The translations under genes were made by a program, and so were the position numbers. Below the pieces are notes generated by a model. The model was not told the origin of the DNA. It worked only from the letters and a program-made list of their open reading frames with translations, and searched no databases. A stretch of DNA of 54,261 nucleotides from Clostridia bacterium (GTDB lineage: Bacteria > Bacillota > Clostridia > Oscillospirales > Acutalibacteraceae), in NCBI GenBank assembly GCA_017402845.1, contig JAFPLH010000021.1:1-54261 (forward strand), read 5' to 3'. Below, piece by piece: positions 43,479-51,792 of the stretch. Each line of letters begins with the position of its first letter. Position 1 is the stretch's first letter.

Positions 43479-43853
43479 TTATTTGTCGGAGTTGCTTCTT
43501 ACATACTTTTTTATTGCTTCAAAGCTTTCTGCGCTTATAACGTGTTCTATTCTGCAAGCGTCCTCAATTGCAGTCTGCGAGTCTACACCAATATCTTTGA
43601 GCCACTCAGAAATAAATGTGTGTCTTTCAAAAATTCTTTCGGCAATTTCTCTGCCCGTATCCGCAAGGGTAATATAGCCCTTTGAGTCCATTTCGATATA
43701 ACCGTTTTGCCTGAGATTTTTCATTGCAATGCTGACGCTCGGTTTTGAAAAGCCTAATTCGTTTACGATATCTATTGAGCGTACAGCCGTTTTTTTACTT
43801 TGCAGTATAAGTATAGTTTCGAGATAGTTTTCTGCCGATTCTTGAATTTTCAT
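43479..43853 (-). CDS. DtxR/MntR-family metal-dependent regulator, short form
   Basis: A 124-residue regulator with an N-terminal winged helix (ENYLETILILQSKKTAVRS; LGFSKPSVSIAMKNLRQNGYI) and a dimerisation/metal domain. Metal-ligand positions seen are His in ERHTF (about 78) and the set Cys-x-x-Glu-His in ACRIEHV. The latter resembles iron-type DtxR/IdeR (Cys, Glu, His) rather than MntR, which has Glu there. It lacks the SH3-like third domain of DtxR, so its length is MntR-like. It is inferred to sense Fe(II) or Mn(II). It is probably co-transcribed with the CmpB-like gene. Confidence 0.88.
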   Translation of the reverse strand: MKIQESAENYLETILILQSKKTAVRSIDIVNELGFSKPSVSIAMKNLRQNGYIEMDSKGYITLADTGREIAERIFERHTFISEWLKDIGVDSQTAIEDACRIEHVISAESFEAIKKYVRSNSDK

Positions 43854-43893
43854 AATATCACCAGCTTATATTAACAGTAAAAGAATTTTTATA

Positions 43894-43922
43894 ATTATAT
43901 CATAGTATTGTGAAAAGCGCAA
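43894..43922 (-). promoter_or_regulatory. Promoter of the DtxR-like gene
   Basis: On the minus strand, TTGCGC (43922-43917), 17 bases, TATAAT (43899-43894). Confidence 0.55.
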
Positions 43923-43942
43923 CAAAAATTTTTCTGTTGTGC
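43917..43942 (-). terminator. Possible terminator after ribonuclease Z
   Basis: The stem GCACAACA/TGTTGCGC on the minus strand (one G-U pair) is followed by TTTTCAC. It shares bases with the -35 region of the DtxR-like gene and sits 100 bases after the rnz stop. The U tract is short. Confidence 0.45.
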
Positions 43943-44041
43943 CCTTTATATCAAGTTTTCGTTCGTGTGTAGAAAGCGGTCTTGTCTGCTTAGACGTCGT
44001 ATTAAGATTTATTAATATGACAGGTGAAGCATAATAACAGA

Positions 44042-44953
44042 TCATTTTTCTTCAAATTTCAGAGTAATGCTTTCAAGCTCGCCCGGAATAATAGTTTCCG
44101 GAAAAATATCGGCAGCTTTTGAAAGGTATGCTTCGGGTTCTCTGAGTGACGGGCTGAAATGCGTAAGCCACAGTTTTTTTGCGTTTGCTTTTTTTGCTAA
44201 AAGGGCAGTTTCGGCAAAAAGTGAGTGTTTATTTTCAAGAGCCTTCTGCATTTTGTCATTATCACCGTACATACCTTCACCGATAAACAGGTCTGAGTCT
44301 TTTGCATAGAATGCAATACTGTCAATAGGTCTTGTATCGGTGCAGTAGGTGACTTTCAGTCCCTTTCTTTCTTTGCCTGAAACCATTTGCGGAGTATACT
44401 CAATACCGTTTGATATTACGCTTTCTCCGTTTTGCAGAGTTTTCCAGAATTTTTTGTCAATGCCGAGTGCGTTTGCGGCGTGCACATCAAATCGGGGCTT
44501 TCTGTCTATATTTATCGAGTACCCGCAGCAGGGGACGGAATGTTCGGCGGCAAAAGCTGTTATACGAATATCTTCAAAGGAAAAAGACTGCTCGCGTTCG
44601 GTAAGCTCGCAAAGTATGACCTCAAAGGGCAGTCCGGGGGCAATAATGCATAGCGAAGAAACAACTGTCTTTAAGCCTTTAGGTCCTATTATTACAACGG
44701 GTTTTTTTCTTTCTGCTTTTGCAACAGACAGTAAAAGTCCGGGCAAGCCGGAAACGTGATCGGCATGAAAATGCGTGAGCAGTATAATATCTATGCTGTA
44801 CAGCGATTGACCGTGTTTTCGTATCATAGTCTGCGTACCCTCGCCGCAATCTATCAGTATTCCTTTTCCTTTGTATTTTACAAGCAAAGCGGTGAGCGCT
44901 CTTTCGGGCAGGGGCATTGTGCCGCCTGTACCCATTAAATATATATCAAGCAT
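44042..44953 (-). CDS. rnz: Ribonuclease Z
   Basis: Removes the 3' trailer of tRNA precursors that lack CCA. A metallo-beta-lactamase fold: zinc ligands THFHADH (His61, His63, Asp65, His66), AAEHSVPCCGY, CTDTRP and LTHFSPSL are all present. Its 303 residues fit the short bacterial tRNase Z. Both tRNAs in this window encode CCA, so the enzyme is needed for other tRNAs or acts in RNA turnover. It lies downstream of amylase 2, past a terminator. Confidence 0.95.
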   Translation of the reverse strand: MLDIYLMGTGGTMPLPERALTALLVKYKGKGILIDCGEGTQTMIRKHGQSLYSIDIILLTHFHADHVSGLPGLLLSVAKAERKKPVVIIGPKGLKTVVSSLCIIAPGLPFEVILCELTEREQSFSFEDIRITAFAAEHSVPCCGYSINIDRKPRFDVHAANALGIDKKFWKTLQNGESVISNGIEYTPQMVSGKERKGLKVTYCTDTRPIDSIAFYAKDSDLFIGEGMYGDNDKMQKALENKHSLFAETALLAKKANAKKLWLTHFSPSLREPEAYLSKAADIFPETIIPGELESITLKFEEK

Positions 44954-45044
44954 AAACTGAATCCCTCATAAAAAATATTAATATCAAAAAAGCTGCAAGG
45001 CTGTTTTTTAAATTGTATCACATAATAAGGCTTTCTACAAGAGT

Positions 45045-45083
45045 ACAAAAAATTCTCCGCAAAAATGAGCTTCTGCGGAGAAT
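45045..45083 (-). terminator. Terminator of amylase 2
   Basis: The nine-pair stem ATTCTCCGC/GCGGAGAAT is followed on the minus strand by TTTTTTGTAC. Confidence 0.88.
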
Positions 45084-45094
45084 GGAGAGGTTAA

Positions 45095-45139
45095 GGCGAT
45101 ACCTCAAAAAGACAGCCTTACGGATTTGCGAGGTGTTGC
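45095..45139. repeat. Intergenic hairpin repeat, copy 3
   Basis: A 45-base element starting GGCGATACCTCAAAAAGAC and ending GAGGTGTTGC. The ends pair (ATACCTC with GAGGTGT). About three quarters of the bases match the copy at 33070-33115. It lies between the amylase 2 stop and its terminator. Confidence 0.7.
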
Positions 45140-45147
45140 ATTAGGAT

Positions 45148-47424
45148 TTAGTAGAAAAAGTCTAATAATACCGGTGTGCCTATATACTCATTTTTTGAAA
45201 GCTTCAGAGAATAACGCTGTATAAGAAGCGAGTCTTTGGCGTTTAAATCTCCGTCTTTGTTTACGTCTGCAGCAAGCCAGGAACCCATGTAATCGCCGAG
45301 TAACAGAGTTATTCTTAATACTTCGAGAGCATCTCTTGCATTAATTTTTCCGTCTGTATAATAATCTCCTAACAATCCGAGATAGTTTGAAAGCCAAGAG
45401 TCAGAGGACGAGTATAAACTAAATGAATTATAAGACACGATCAGATCGCATACATTATTTTTTGCAGGGTTTTTGTCTATTCTTTCTCCCTTTTCATTGC
45501 TGAATACAATGTGGATATTATAATTACCCTCAAACTGTTCTGGAATCTGATATGTATAATAGCCGGTACCGAATTCAGTCATAAGCTGACCGGGAAATTC
45601 GCCGTTTGTTATGGGTTCGCCCGATTGATCGTCATAAGCATAAATATATACCTTTTCCCATTGCTTTTTTATGTTGTCAAAGGTGATATATCCGGGAGTA
45701 TGGAGAGTATCAGGTTCTGTTCTTTCATATATAGTATGGTAGAATGTATAAGTTTCAGACAATGTTCTTCCCTTCTCATTAATACCGGTAAGAGTAAGCA
45801 CGAAATAAGCAGGATCATAACCAATGCCTCTTAACGTAATAACATCTCCGTCTTTATACTCTGCGGTTTCTGTTTCTTCTGTTTCGGTTTCACCTGATAT
45901 ATAATGCTTCACCAGTGTGTAAGAAGCAGACACCGTATCACGACAGTGCAGAGCAACGTCTATTGATTCAAAAAACCATTCCTCTTTGTTGTAGTCTGTA
46001 TAAACTCTGCCTGAAAATTCGGAGTCATACACAACGGCTATTCCACATTCGCTTACAGTGCCGGAAATAGTTTCATCTGTTACTGTGAAGGTGTTGCCGG
46101 ATATTTCATCTTTGTATGTGCCGGGCTTTACAAAGCCGCCTGCGTTTTCAACGCAAACTTCACCGCTTGAGCTGCCGCATACTATTACCGCACCGCCGTT
46201 TTCACGGGTAACAACAGAACAGTTGTTGCTAACTGCATAGCAGTCTTTCTTGCCAGCCATTGCATTGTGAAAATGATTAACTGCGCTTATCTCAGGTGAT
46301 GAGAAATGCTCAGAGCCTTTCTCTCCAATATATATTTCGTCTTTATCAAATGCAAACGGACGTGAGAAGTAAAGCGAGGTTGCGCCCTCTCGTGCGGCGG
46401 CAACGGAATATGCGCGGTCGATAATGTTCTGATCTATATTGGTTGTACCGCCGGTAGTCCAGTTGTTTGAATATGTATCGTGACTCTCACCCCAATATAC
46501 AAGCTTATCTTTAGCAACGCCTCTGTCTGTCCAGTTGCCTGTAATTTCGGGAGCAGTTCCTCTGTAAAAAGATTCTGTAAGCGTGTTTGAGTATGTACTG
46601 TCGGTTACGCTCATATACTCGGTATACTCTGCCATAAGGTGATCGTTATTTTTATCGTCTGTCGGACCTGTGAGTATTTCACCGTAGTTATAAAGTCCGT
46701 TATTTGCTGCAATTTTCCAGAAATCGCTGCCCTCGCTCGGAAGTGCAATATGCTTTGCAGCGTCCCACCTTATACCGTCAACGCCTAAATCTTTAAGCTC
46801 CTGTGTGTAGTTATATACCATTTGCTGAATAAGCTCGTTTTCGGTATTAAGGTCATATAGTCCGTCAAGACTGCCGTTTGTTATTTGTTCTCTGTTGGTG
46901 TAGTCCTGGATATTGTGGTGTTCGTGCCAATATTCGTCATTTACAAGTCTATTGTCAAATACTGAAACCATGTTTTTGTCGAGGTGGTTTGCGATAACGT
47001 CCATAATAATATTGATACCGTACTTATCGGCTTCGTCACAAAGAGTTTTCAGTTCTTCGGCTGTATATCCGTAACTGTCGAATATCTTAAATCCATACGG
47101 ATTATAAACATAATACCACGGTGTGCCGTATTCTCCGTTTCCCTGAACAGGCGAAACCTGAATTGAAGTAAAGCCTGAACGAGCAATAAGCGGCAAAGCT
47201 TTGGTAATATCTTCAAATGTCCAGTCAAAACAGTGCAGGATAGTACCCTCCTGAATACTGTCGGCAAGCAGATACTCGTCTTTCAAAGATGTATCATCAT
47301 TGTTGTTATCCTCGGCGGCTGCCGTTGTGGACAATATCGGCAGATTTAAAGCAGCGGTCAAGGTAATAGCTGCAAGTGATAGGCTCATAAGCTTTTTTAG
47401 TGAGTTGGAGTTAGATCTTTTCAT
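45148..47424 (-). CDS. Secreted GH13 alpha-amylase with CBM26-like module and C-terminal dockerin
   Basis: A 758-residue starch-degrading enzyme. Signal peptide about 1-37 (ending STTAAA). GH13 barrel about 50-400 with DVIANHL, GIRWDAAKH (Asp221 nucleophile; Trp where Phe is usual), YGEIL (Glu249) and ESHDT (Asp316). Domain C is about 405-475, a beta linker domain 490-575, and a CBM26-like module about 583-670 (YITFDNIKKQWEKVYIYAYD). The C-terminal dockerin at about 690-750 has loops DYYTDGKINARDA and ADVNKDGDLNAKDS; the first is less canonical. AAGGACGG precedes the ATG. It starts only 40 bases after the anti-sigma gene, with no terminator seen between, so it may be transcribed with the sigma/anti-sigma pair. 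Confidence 0.93.
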   Translation of the reverse strand: MKRSNSNSLKKLMSLSLAAITLTAALNLPILSTTAAAEDNNNDDTSLKDEYLLADSIQEGTILHCFDWTFEDITKALPLIARSGFTSIQVSPVQGNGEYGTPWYYVYNPYGFKIFDSYGYTAEELKTLCDEADKYGINIIMDVIANHLDKNMVSVFDNRLVNDEYWHEHHNIQDYTNREQITNGSLDGLYDLNTENELIQQMVYNYTQELKDLGVDGIRWDAAKHIALPSEGSDFWKIAANNGLYNYGEILTGPTDDKNNDHLMAEYTEYMSVTDSTYSNTLTESFYRGTAPEITGNWTDRGVAKDKLVYWGESHDTYSNNWTTGGTTNIDQNIIDRAYSVAAAREGATSLYFSRPFAFDKDEIYIGEKGSEHFSSPEISAVNHFHNAMAGKKDCYAVSNNCSVVTRENGGAVIVCGSSSGEVCVENAGGFVKPGTYKDEISGNTFTVTDETISGTVSECGIAVVYDSEFSGRVYTDYNKEEWFFESIDVALHCRDTVSASYTLVKHYISGETETEETETAEYKDGDVITLRGIGYDPAYFVLTLTGINEKGRTLSETYTFYHTIYERTEPDTLHTPGYITFDNIKKQWEKVYIYAYDDQSGEPITNGEFPGQLMTEFGTGYYTYQIPEQFEGNYNIHIVFSNEKGERIDKNPAKNNVCDLIVSYNSFSLYSSSDSWLSNYLGLLGDYYTDGKINARDALEVLRITLLLGDYMGSWLAADVNKDGDLNAKDSLLIQRYSLKLSKNEYIGTPVLLDFFY

Positions 47425-47464
47425 AATTCAAACCGTCCTTTTTTTAAAATTGATTTTATTATAA

Positions 47465-48739
47465 TTACTTTGAATAAACAGTAACACCGTTAATAAGAAC
47501 CTCTTGTATTTTGTTTACATCTATCAAAATAAGCTCCGGATATATCGGGTGACCGGGGAGCGATGAGAAATTAAGCACATCGCCCTGATAGCAGAAGTCA
47601 CCCTCTGTATTTTCGTAATGTCCCTCTGTAACATACAGATAGTATTGTGTACCGTCATCAAGAATGACCTTTGAAGTGTTGTCGTCAGGAAAACCAAATA
47701 TTTTACCGTCGGGTGCAGCCTTCAAAGCGTTGCTGGTACACTTTGCGCTGAGGTTGATCCCGAAAGATGTCAATGTCATCTGAATATATTCTGCCTGACA
47801 CATTATATAGTCGGGAAGCTGTGCAGCGGTAAGCTCTTGAGTTATTTGTCCGTCGCTGCTGAAATTCAAGTCAAAGCTTACTGCAAAGGGAAGCTCGAAT
47901 TTTTTTGTCTGAACTATCGCTGTGTGGATCACACCGCTTCTCGTATAAGTTAAACCGCCGCCTGTTTCAAAGTCGAATTCAGGGTGTTTATCGTAGTAGC
48001 TGTTATAAATATCCTCTCTGTTTTCACTGTCTGCAAGATACTGTTCGGGCGTATCGTATGTGGATATTTCTTGAAGTATATTTGTTGAATTGAAAGCGTC
48101 ACTTTCAATATATGCCGTGCAGCCGCTTAAATTTTTCCCTCTTGTAAGCAGAGTGAACATAACGTCCATAGACTTTCTGTCGGAGCTAAGCTCGTAGTAT
48201 ACCCACGGAGACATTCCCGAAATTTCAGCGCCGTCTTTATCCTTTATTGTCAGGCGGCAGTCATAGACGTTAGAGTCCATATTATAAGAAAGATTTGCAA
48301 GTGTATAATTGTCGTCGGTAAATGGTGTTCCGTCCTTTTTGGTGAGGTTTACAGCCATATATGTTTTCATGCTGTCGCCTGTAAGACCTGTTACCGATAT
48401 GTTGTATAAGTCGCTGCCTTGCATAATTTCGACTTTTTGCGGAAGTGTGACGGGCGCCGAATCAGACTCCCCTCTGAAAAAGTTCAGGAATGTTCCGAGA
48501 CCTCCGTAAGCATAGATAGCGGTAGAGCCTAATGCAGCTATTATAATAACTGCCGCAATAAGACTAAATAATACCTTCTTATTGAATTTGATAGTTTTTG
48601 CTTTTGCTTTTGTTTCCATGTATACCATTTTCTTAACTTTTTCCATATCGATACCTGTGTAGGTCGATTTGAACTTTACGTCTACATCTTCAAAAACATC
48701 TGTTTTGTCAAACTCTCGTCTGAGCGTGGTTGTTTTCAT
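47465..48739 (-). CDS. Anti-sigma factor-like transmembrane protein (DUF4179 type)
   Basis: A 424-residue single-pass protein. Residues 1-55 are cytoplasmic and would bind the sigma factor. One helix is at 56-77 (VLFSLIAAVIIIAALGSTAI). The outer part (80-424) is beta-rich with a DUF4179-like start (GGLGTFLNFFRGESDSAPV). Its ATG overlaps the sigma gene stop (ATGA), the normal arrangement of a sigma factor and its cognate membrane anti-sigma. It ends 40 bases upstream of amylase 2. The outer domain could sense an external signal such as starch or wall stress. That is inference; it is not the RsgI/carbohydrate-binding type known from cellulosome regulation. Confidence 0.82.
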   Translation of the reverse strand: MKTTTLRREFDKTDVFEDVDVKFKSTYTGIDMEKVKKMVYMETKAKAKTIKFNKKVLFSLIAAVIIIAALGSTAIYAYGGLGTFLNFFRGESDSAPVTLPQKVEIMQGSDLYNISVTGLTGDSMKTYMAVNLTKKDGTPFTDDNYTLANLSYNMDSNVYDCRLTIKDKDGAEISGMSPWVYYELSSDRKSMDVMFTLLTRGKNLSGCTAYIESDAFNSTNILQEISTYDTPEQYLADSENREDIYNSYYDKHPEFDFETGGGLTYTRSGVIHTAIVQTKKFELPFAVSFDLNFSSDGQITQELTAAQLPDYIMCQAEYIQMTLTSFGINLSAKCTSNALKAAPDGKIFGFPDDNTSKVILDDGTQYYLYVTEGHYENTEGDFCYQGDVLNFSSLPGHPIYPELILIDVNKIQEVLINGVTVYSK

Positions 48740-49278
48740 AAAGCGTAGCCCCTTTCTGTAAGAGTGATCTTTATTTTTTCTCTTGTGCGTCTGAGTCTTG
48801 TTTTTACGGTTTCTTTGTTCATATCCATAATTTCAGCGATCTCAGAAGCAGTCTGATAGTAGTAGTAAAACCTTATAAGAATTTCTCTGTCGGGTTCTGT
48901 CAGTGCGTCAACTATTCGTCTAACTTCTTTGGTGATGTCATTTTTCTCTGTTTCGTCGCTTATTGAAAAATCGTCTTCGAGTTCATAATCTTCAATGTTT
49001 ATTACCGCTTTGTTTCTTACGGAATCTACCTTATTCAAGGCTCGTGTTTTTGCAATGCAGCCTATGTAGCTTTTGAGCTTGCCCTGCTGCACCTTTTCGG
49101 CGTTTTTCCAAAGAGTTATAAAAACGTCTGCTGTTGTTTCTTCAATATCTTCTTTTGTCAGAGTACCTTTTGATACATTGTAGATAATGGTTGCAACATA
49201 ATTTCCGAATGTATTCATAATGCTTTCAAAGGTTTTTTCGTTTCTGATCATAACTCCGTAAACAGTCTGATCGTTCAT
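48736..49278 (-). CDS. ECF-type RNA polymerase sigma factor
   Basis: A 180-residue sigma-70 family member. Sigma region 2 is about residues 12-75 (GNYVATIIYNVSKGTLTKED; FITLWKNAEK). The region 4 helix-turn-helix is at about 120-175 (LTEPDREILIRFYYYYQTAS; MNKETVKTRLRRTREKI). ATG 49278, after GAGGGTACAATA, is preferred over GTG 49317. The stop overlaps the anti-sigma start. ECF factors usually activate their own operon, which here would include amylase 2 if read-through occurs. Confidence 0.9.
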   Translation of the reverse strand: MNDQTVYGVMIRNEKTFESIMNTFGNYVATIIYNVSKGTLTKEDIEETTADVFITLWKNAEKVQQGKLKSYIGCIAKTRALNKVDSVRNKAVINIEDYELEDDFSISDETEKNDITKEVRRIVDALTEPDREILIRFYYYYQTASEIAEIMDMNKETVKTRLRRTREKIKITLTERGYAL

Positions 49279-49407
49279 TATTGTACCCTCGCTTTCATCG
49301 TTGTACTTTCTCGTCACAAACCGTCTAAGGAATATGAATGAGAGGTAGGTTTGTTGTAATTTGTAAAAGTGCGTTTTGAAGTACTTCTATTAATAATAAC
49401 AGGAGAT

Positions 49408-49435
49408 ATTATACTAAAGGTTCAAAATGTTTGAA
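49408..49435 (-). promoter_or_regulatory. Possible promoter of the sigma/anti-sigma operon
   Basis: On the minus strand, TTCAAA (49435-49430), 16 bases, TATAAT (49413-49408). The -35 is poor. A self-dependent ECF promoter may also exist here but cannot be recognised. Confidence 0.4.
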
Positions 49436-49487
49436 AATTTTTCTTTTTTTATAATTATTTATCTGCATTTTGCAGGTATTGAAGTCG

Positions 49488-49536
49488 AAAAACAACAAAA
49501 AATCAAGGGCATCTCCGAAAGCTTTCGAAAATGCCC
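49488..49536 (-). terminator. Terminator of the LRR-dockerin gene
   Basis: On the minus strand, GGGCAT and ATGCCC pair around an inner CGAAAGC/GCTTTCG stem. The hairpin is followed by TTGATTTTTTGTTGTTTTT. Confidence 0.82.
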
Positions 49537-49553
49537 CGTTATCGCTGTGCTTT

Positions 49554-51053
49554 TTACGGAAGCTGAGCCAGGTTTATAGAATATCTTAAAATGTACAAAG
49601 CGTCTTTTGAAGTAGTCTTGCCGTCTTTATCTACATCAGCCGCTTTAAGCTGTTCGTCTGAAAGCTGATCAAGCTTGATAGCATAACGCTGAACGGTCAT
49701 AGAGTCTTTTGCTGTAACTTTTCCGTCGCCGTTTACATCGCCCATAAGACTGTACTCGTGCGGTTCGTCAATTTCAGGCATATGTGAATCGAAATGAATA
49801 GTCACTTTTTGAAGAATATTATTACCGCCGGAAAAAGCTATATTGAACCATTCTTCCTCGCTGCCTGTGAAATATACATCAGATAAACTTCTGCACTGAG
49901 AAAATACATTTTCTTCGATAGAGGTTACGCTGTTGGGTATTTCAATATGTTTTAAGCTTGTGCATTCTAAGAATGCCTTTTCTTTGATGCGTTTCACACC
50001 GTCGGGAATTACTATGCTTCTGAGACTTGTGCATTCGCTGAATGTTTCATTATCTATTTCGTTAATGCGGGCGGGCAGACGTATGCTGTCAAGACTTGTA
50101 CATTTGCTGAATGCAGCAGGGTAAATATTTGTTACGCTGTCAGGTATTTCAATGCTTGTAAGACTTGTGCAGCCACAAAATGCATAGTCATTAATATTTA
50201 CCACACCGTCGGGAATTAATATGCTTGTGAGCTTTGTACAGTAATAATAAGCATCTTCGCTTATTGTCAGCACGGTATCCGGAATAGTAACAGAAGATCT
50301 TCCCGCAGGGCAGCAGAGCACTTTTGTAACACCTTTATTGTATAAAACTCCGTCAACAGAAGAATACTTTTCGTTCTGTTCGCTGACGTTGAAGCTTAAA
50401 AGACTTTCGCAGTGGTTGAATGCAAGCATGCCTATCACAGTTACGCTTTTGGGTATGTTAATGCTTTTTAGGCTTGTACAGTATCCGAATGCCACGGGTT
50501 GTATTTCTTTGAGAGTGCTCGGCAAATTTATTTCGGTAAGACTTGAACAGCCACAGAATCCAAACTCGTTAATATATGTCAGACCTTCTGAAAGCTTTAC
50601 GCTTTTAAGATTTTCACAATCAGCGAAAGCCCATGTGCCTATTCTTGTAACGCTGCCTGCGATCTCGGCTCTTTCAAGATTTTTGAAATAGTAAAATGAA
50701 TGATCGCCTATTTTTGTAACTCCGTTTTCAATTATTGCTGTCGTGATCTTTTCGATGTTTTCAAATTGAGTACCGATATCTGAAAAAACGTAATCTTTCA
50801 TTGCGTCTTCGCCGTAAATATACAAGATGCCGCTTTCATGAATCTCGAATTTAACGTTGTCGCCGCATTCGCCGCATTCTATTATGGGTGTTGTGTCGTC
50901 TGTGTGTGTGATTATGCTTTCAGCGGCTGCTATGATAGGTGTATCAGGGGCGTTATCTGTTTGAGCAGCATTTGCAGCTAAGGGCAGACTGCTTGCAGCA
51001 AGCAATAAAGCGATAACAGCAGATATCATTTTTTTTTGGTTTTCATAGGGCAT
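49554..51053 (-). CDS. Secreted BspA-type leucine-rich-repeat protein with dockerin
   Basis: A 499-residue protein. Signal peptide about 1-29 (AASSLPLAANA). Residues 95-420 hold some twelve LRR_5 (BspA/Treponema type) repeats of about 23 residues, such as FCGCTSLTSIEIPDSVTNIY. Residues 434-499 are a type I dockerin with two clean calcium loops (MGDVNGDGKVTAKDS; ADVDKDGKTTSKDA). BspA-type repeats mediate adhesion to proteins or surfaces. The dockerin would attach it to a cohesin scaffold. AAAGGACA precedes the ATG. It lies upstream of the sigma gene but is separated from it by a terminator. Confidence 0.9.
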   Translation of the reverse strand: MPYENQKKMISAVIALLLAASSLPLAANAAQTDNAPDTPIIAAAESIITHTDDTTPIIECGECGDNVKFEIHESGILYIYGEDAMKDYVFSDIGTQFENIEKITTAIIENGVTKIGDHSFYYFKNLERAEIAGSVTRIGTWAFADCENLKSVKLSEGLTYINEFGFCGCSSLTEINLPSTLKEIQPVAFGYCTSLKSINIPKSVTVIGMLAFNHCESLLSFNVSEQNEKYSSVDGVLYNKGVTKVLCCPAGRSSVTIPDTVLTISEDAYYYCTKLTSILIPDGVVNINDYAFCGCTSLTSIEIPDSVTNIYPAAFSKCTSLDSIRLPARINEIDNETFSECTSLRSIVIPDGVKRIKEKAFLECTSLKHIEIPNSVTSIEENVFSQCRSLSDVYFTGSEEEWFNIAFSGGNNILQKVTIHFDSHMPEIDEPHEYSLMGDVNGDGKVTAKDSMTVQRYAIKLDQLSDEQLKAADVDKDGKTTSKDALYILRYSINLAQLP

Positions 51054-51147
51054 TGTCCTTTCATTTATTAAATTTTTTGTCGGATTTGCGCTTCTATTTA
51101 TAACAACAGTGAAAATATCCCAAAGGGTTCAGAAATAATAAAAGATT

Positions 51148-51175
51148 TTGAAAAAATATTTTTTTGTGGTATAAT
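51148..51175 (+). promoter_or_regulatory. Promoter of the GNAT gene
   Basis: TTGAAA, 16 bases, TATAAT with a TGG extended -10, about 20 bases before the start codon. Confidence 0.65.
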
Positions 51176-51195
51176 GTTTTCGGGCGGTGTTTTAT

Positions 51196-51726
51196 ATGAT
51201 AGAAATACGCAGAGTACAAAGAAAGAATACAGCAAAATTCAAAGAGCTTTATAACTCCTCTTTTCCCGACAGCGAAAGAAAACCGTATCTGCTTATGAAG
51301 TATTGGCAGTACCAAAAGAAAATGGAGCTTTACGAAATATCTGATAACGGTCAGTTTTGCGGATTGTTTATCATTGTAGTATATAAGGATATCGTACTAA
51401 TAGACTATCTTGCGGTATTGCCGCAGCTTAGGGGCGGAGGAGTTGGCTCAAAGGCTTTAGAGTACGCGCGCAAAATGTTTGACGGAAAAAGGATCATACT
51501 TGAAATAGAAACTACAAAAAAGCCTTGTGAAGATTTATCGCAGAGAATAAAGAGAAAAAACTTCTACTTAAAAAACGGACTTACAGAGTGCGGAATAAGT
51601 GTAAATTTATTCGGAGTTGAAATGGAGCTGCTTAAATTCAATGAAAATGTTTCATTTGAAGAATATCTTAAAATGTACAGACATATGGCAGGCAGACTTA
51701 TAAAGGTCAAAATTTCCAAAGCTTAG
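51196..51726 (+). CDS. GNAT-family N-acetyltransferase
   Basis: A 176-residue acetyl-CoA-dependent transferase. The acetyl-CoA loop is in VLPQLRGGGVGSKALEYARK, following the strand DIVLIDYLAVLP. ATG 51196 is used because GGGCGGTG lies 8-9 bases upstream; the GTG at 51187 is inside that site. The substrate (amine, peptide or small molecule) cannot be told. It lies 66 bases before mntP. Confidence 0.87.
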   Translation: MIEIRRVQRKNTAKFKELYNSSFPDSERKPYLLMKYWQYQKKMELYEISDNGQFCGLFIIVVYKDIVLIDYLAVLPQLRGGGVGSKALEYARKMFDGKRIILEIETTKKPCEDLSQRIKRKNFYLKNGLTECGISVNLFGVEMELLKFNENVSFEEYLKMYRHMAGRLIKVKISKA

Positions 51727-51792
51727 CGAGTAATAAAACTGTTATCGCCAAAATAAAATTATACAAGTATAAAAAAACACTGAGGTGAAAAA

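Noticed and set aside
47465..49278. A SigI/RsgI pair as in clostridial cellulosome control
   Set aside because: The sigma has ordinary ECF regions 2 and 4, and the anti-sigma lacks an RsgI N-domain or a recognisable carbohydrate-binding module; only the analogy is kept.
51727..51792. A yybP-ykoY manganese riboswitch before mntP
   Set aside because: The gap is only 66 bases and lacks the conserved loops.
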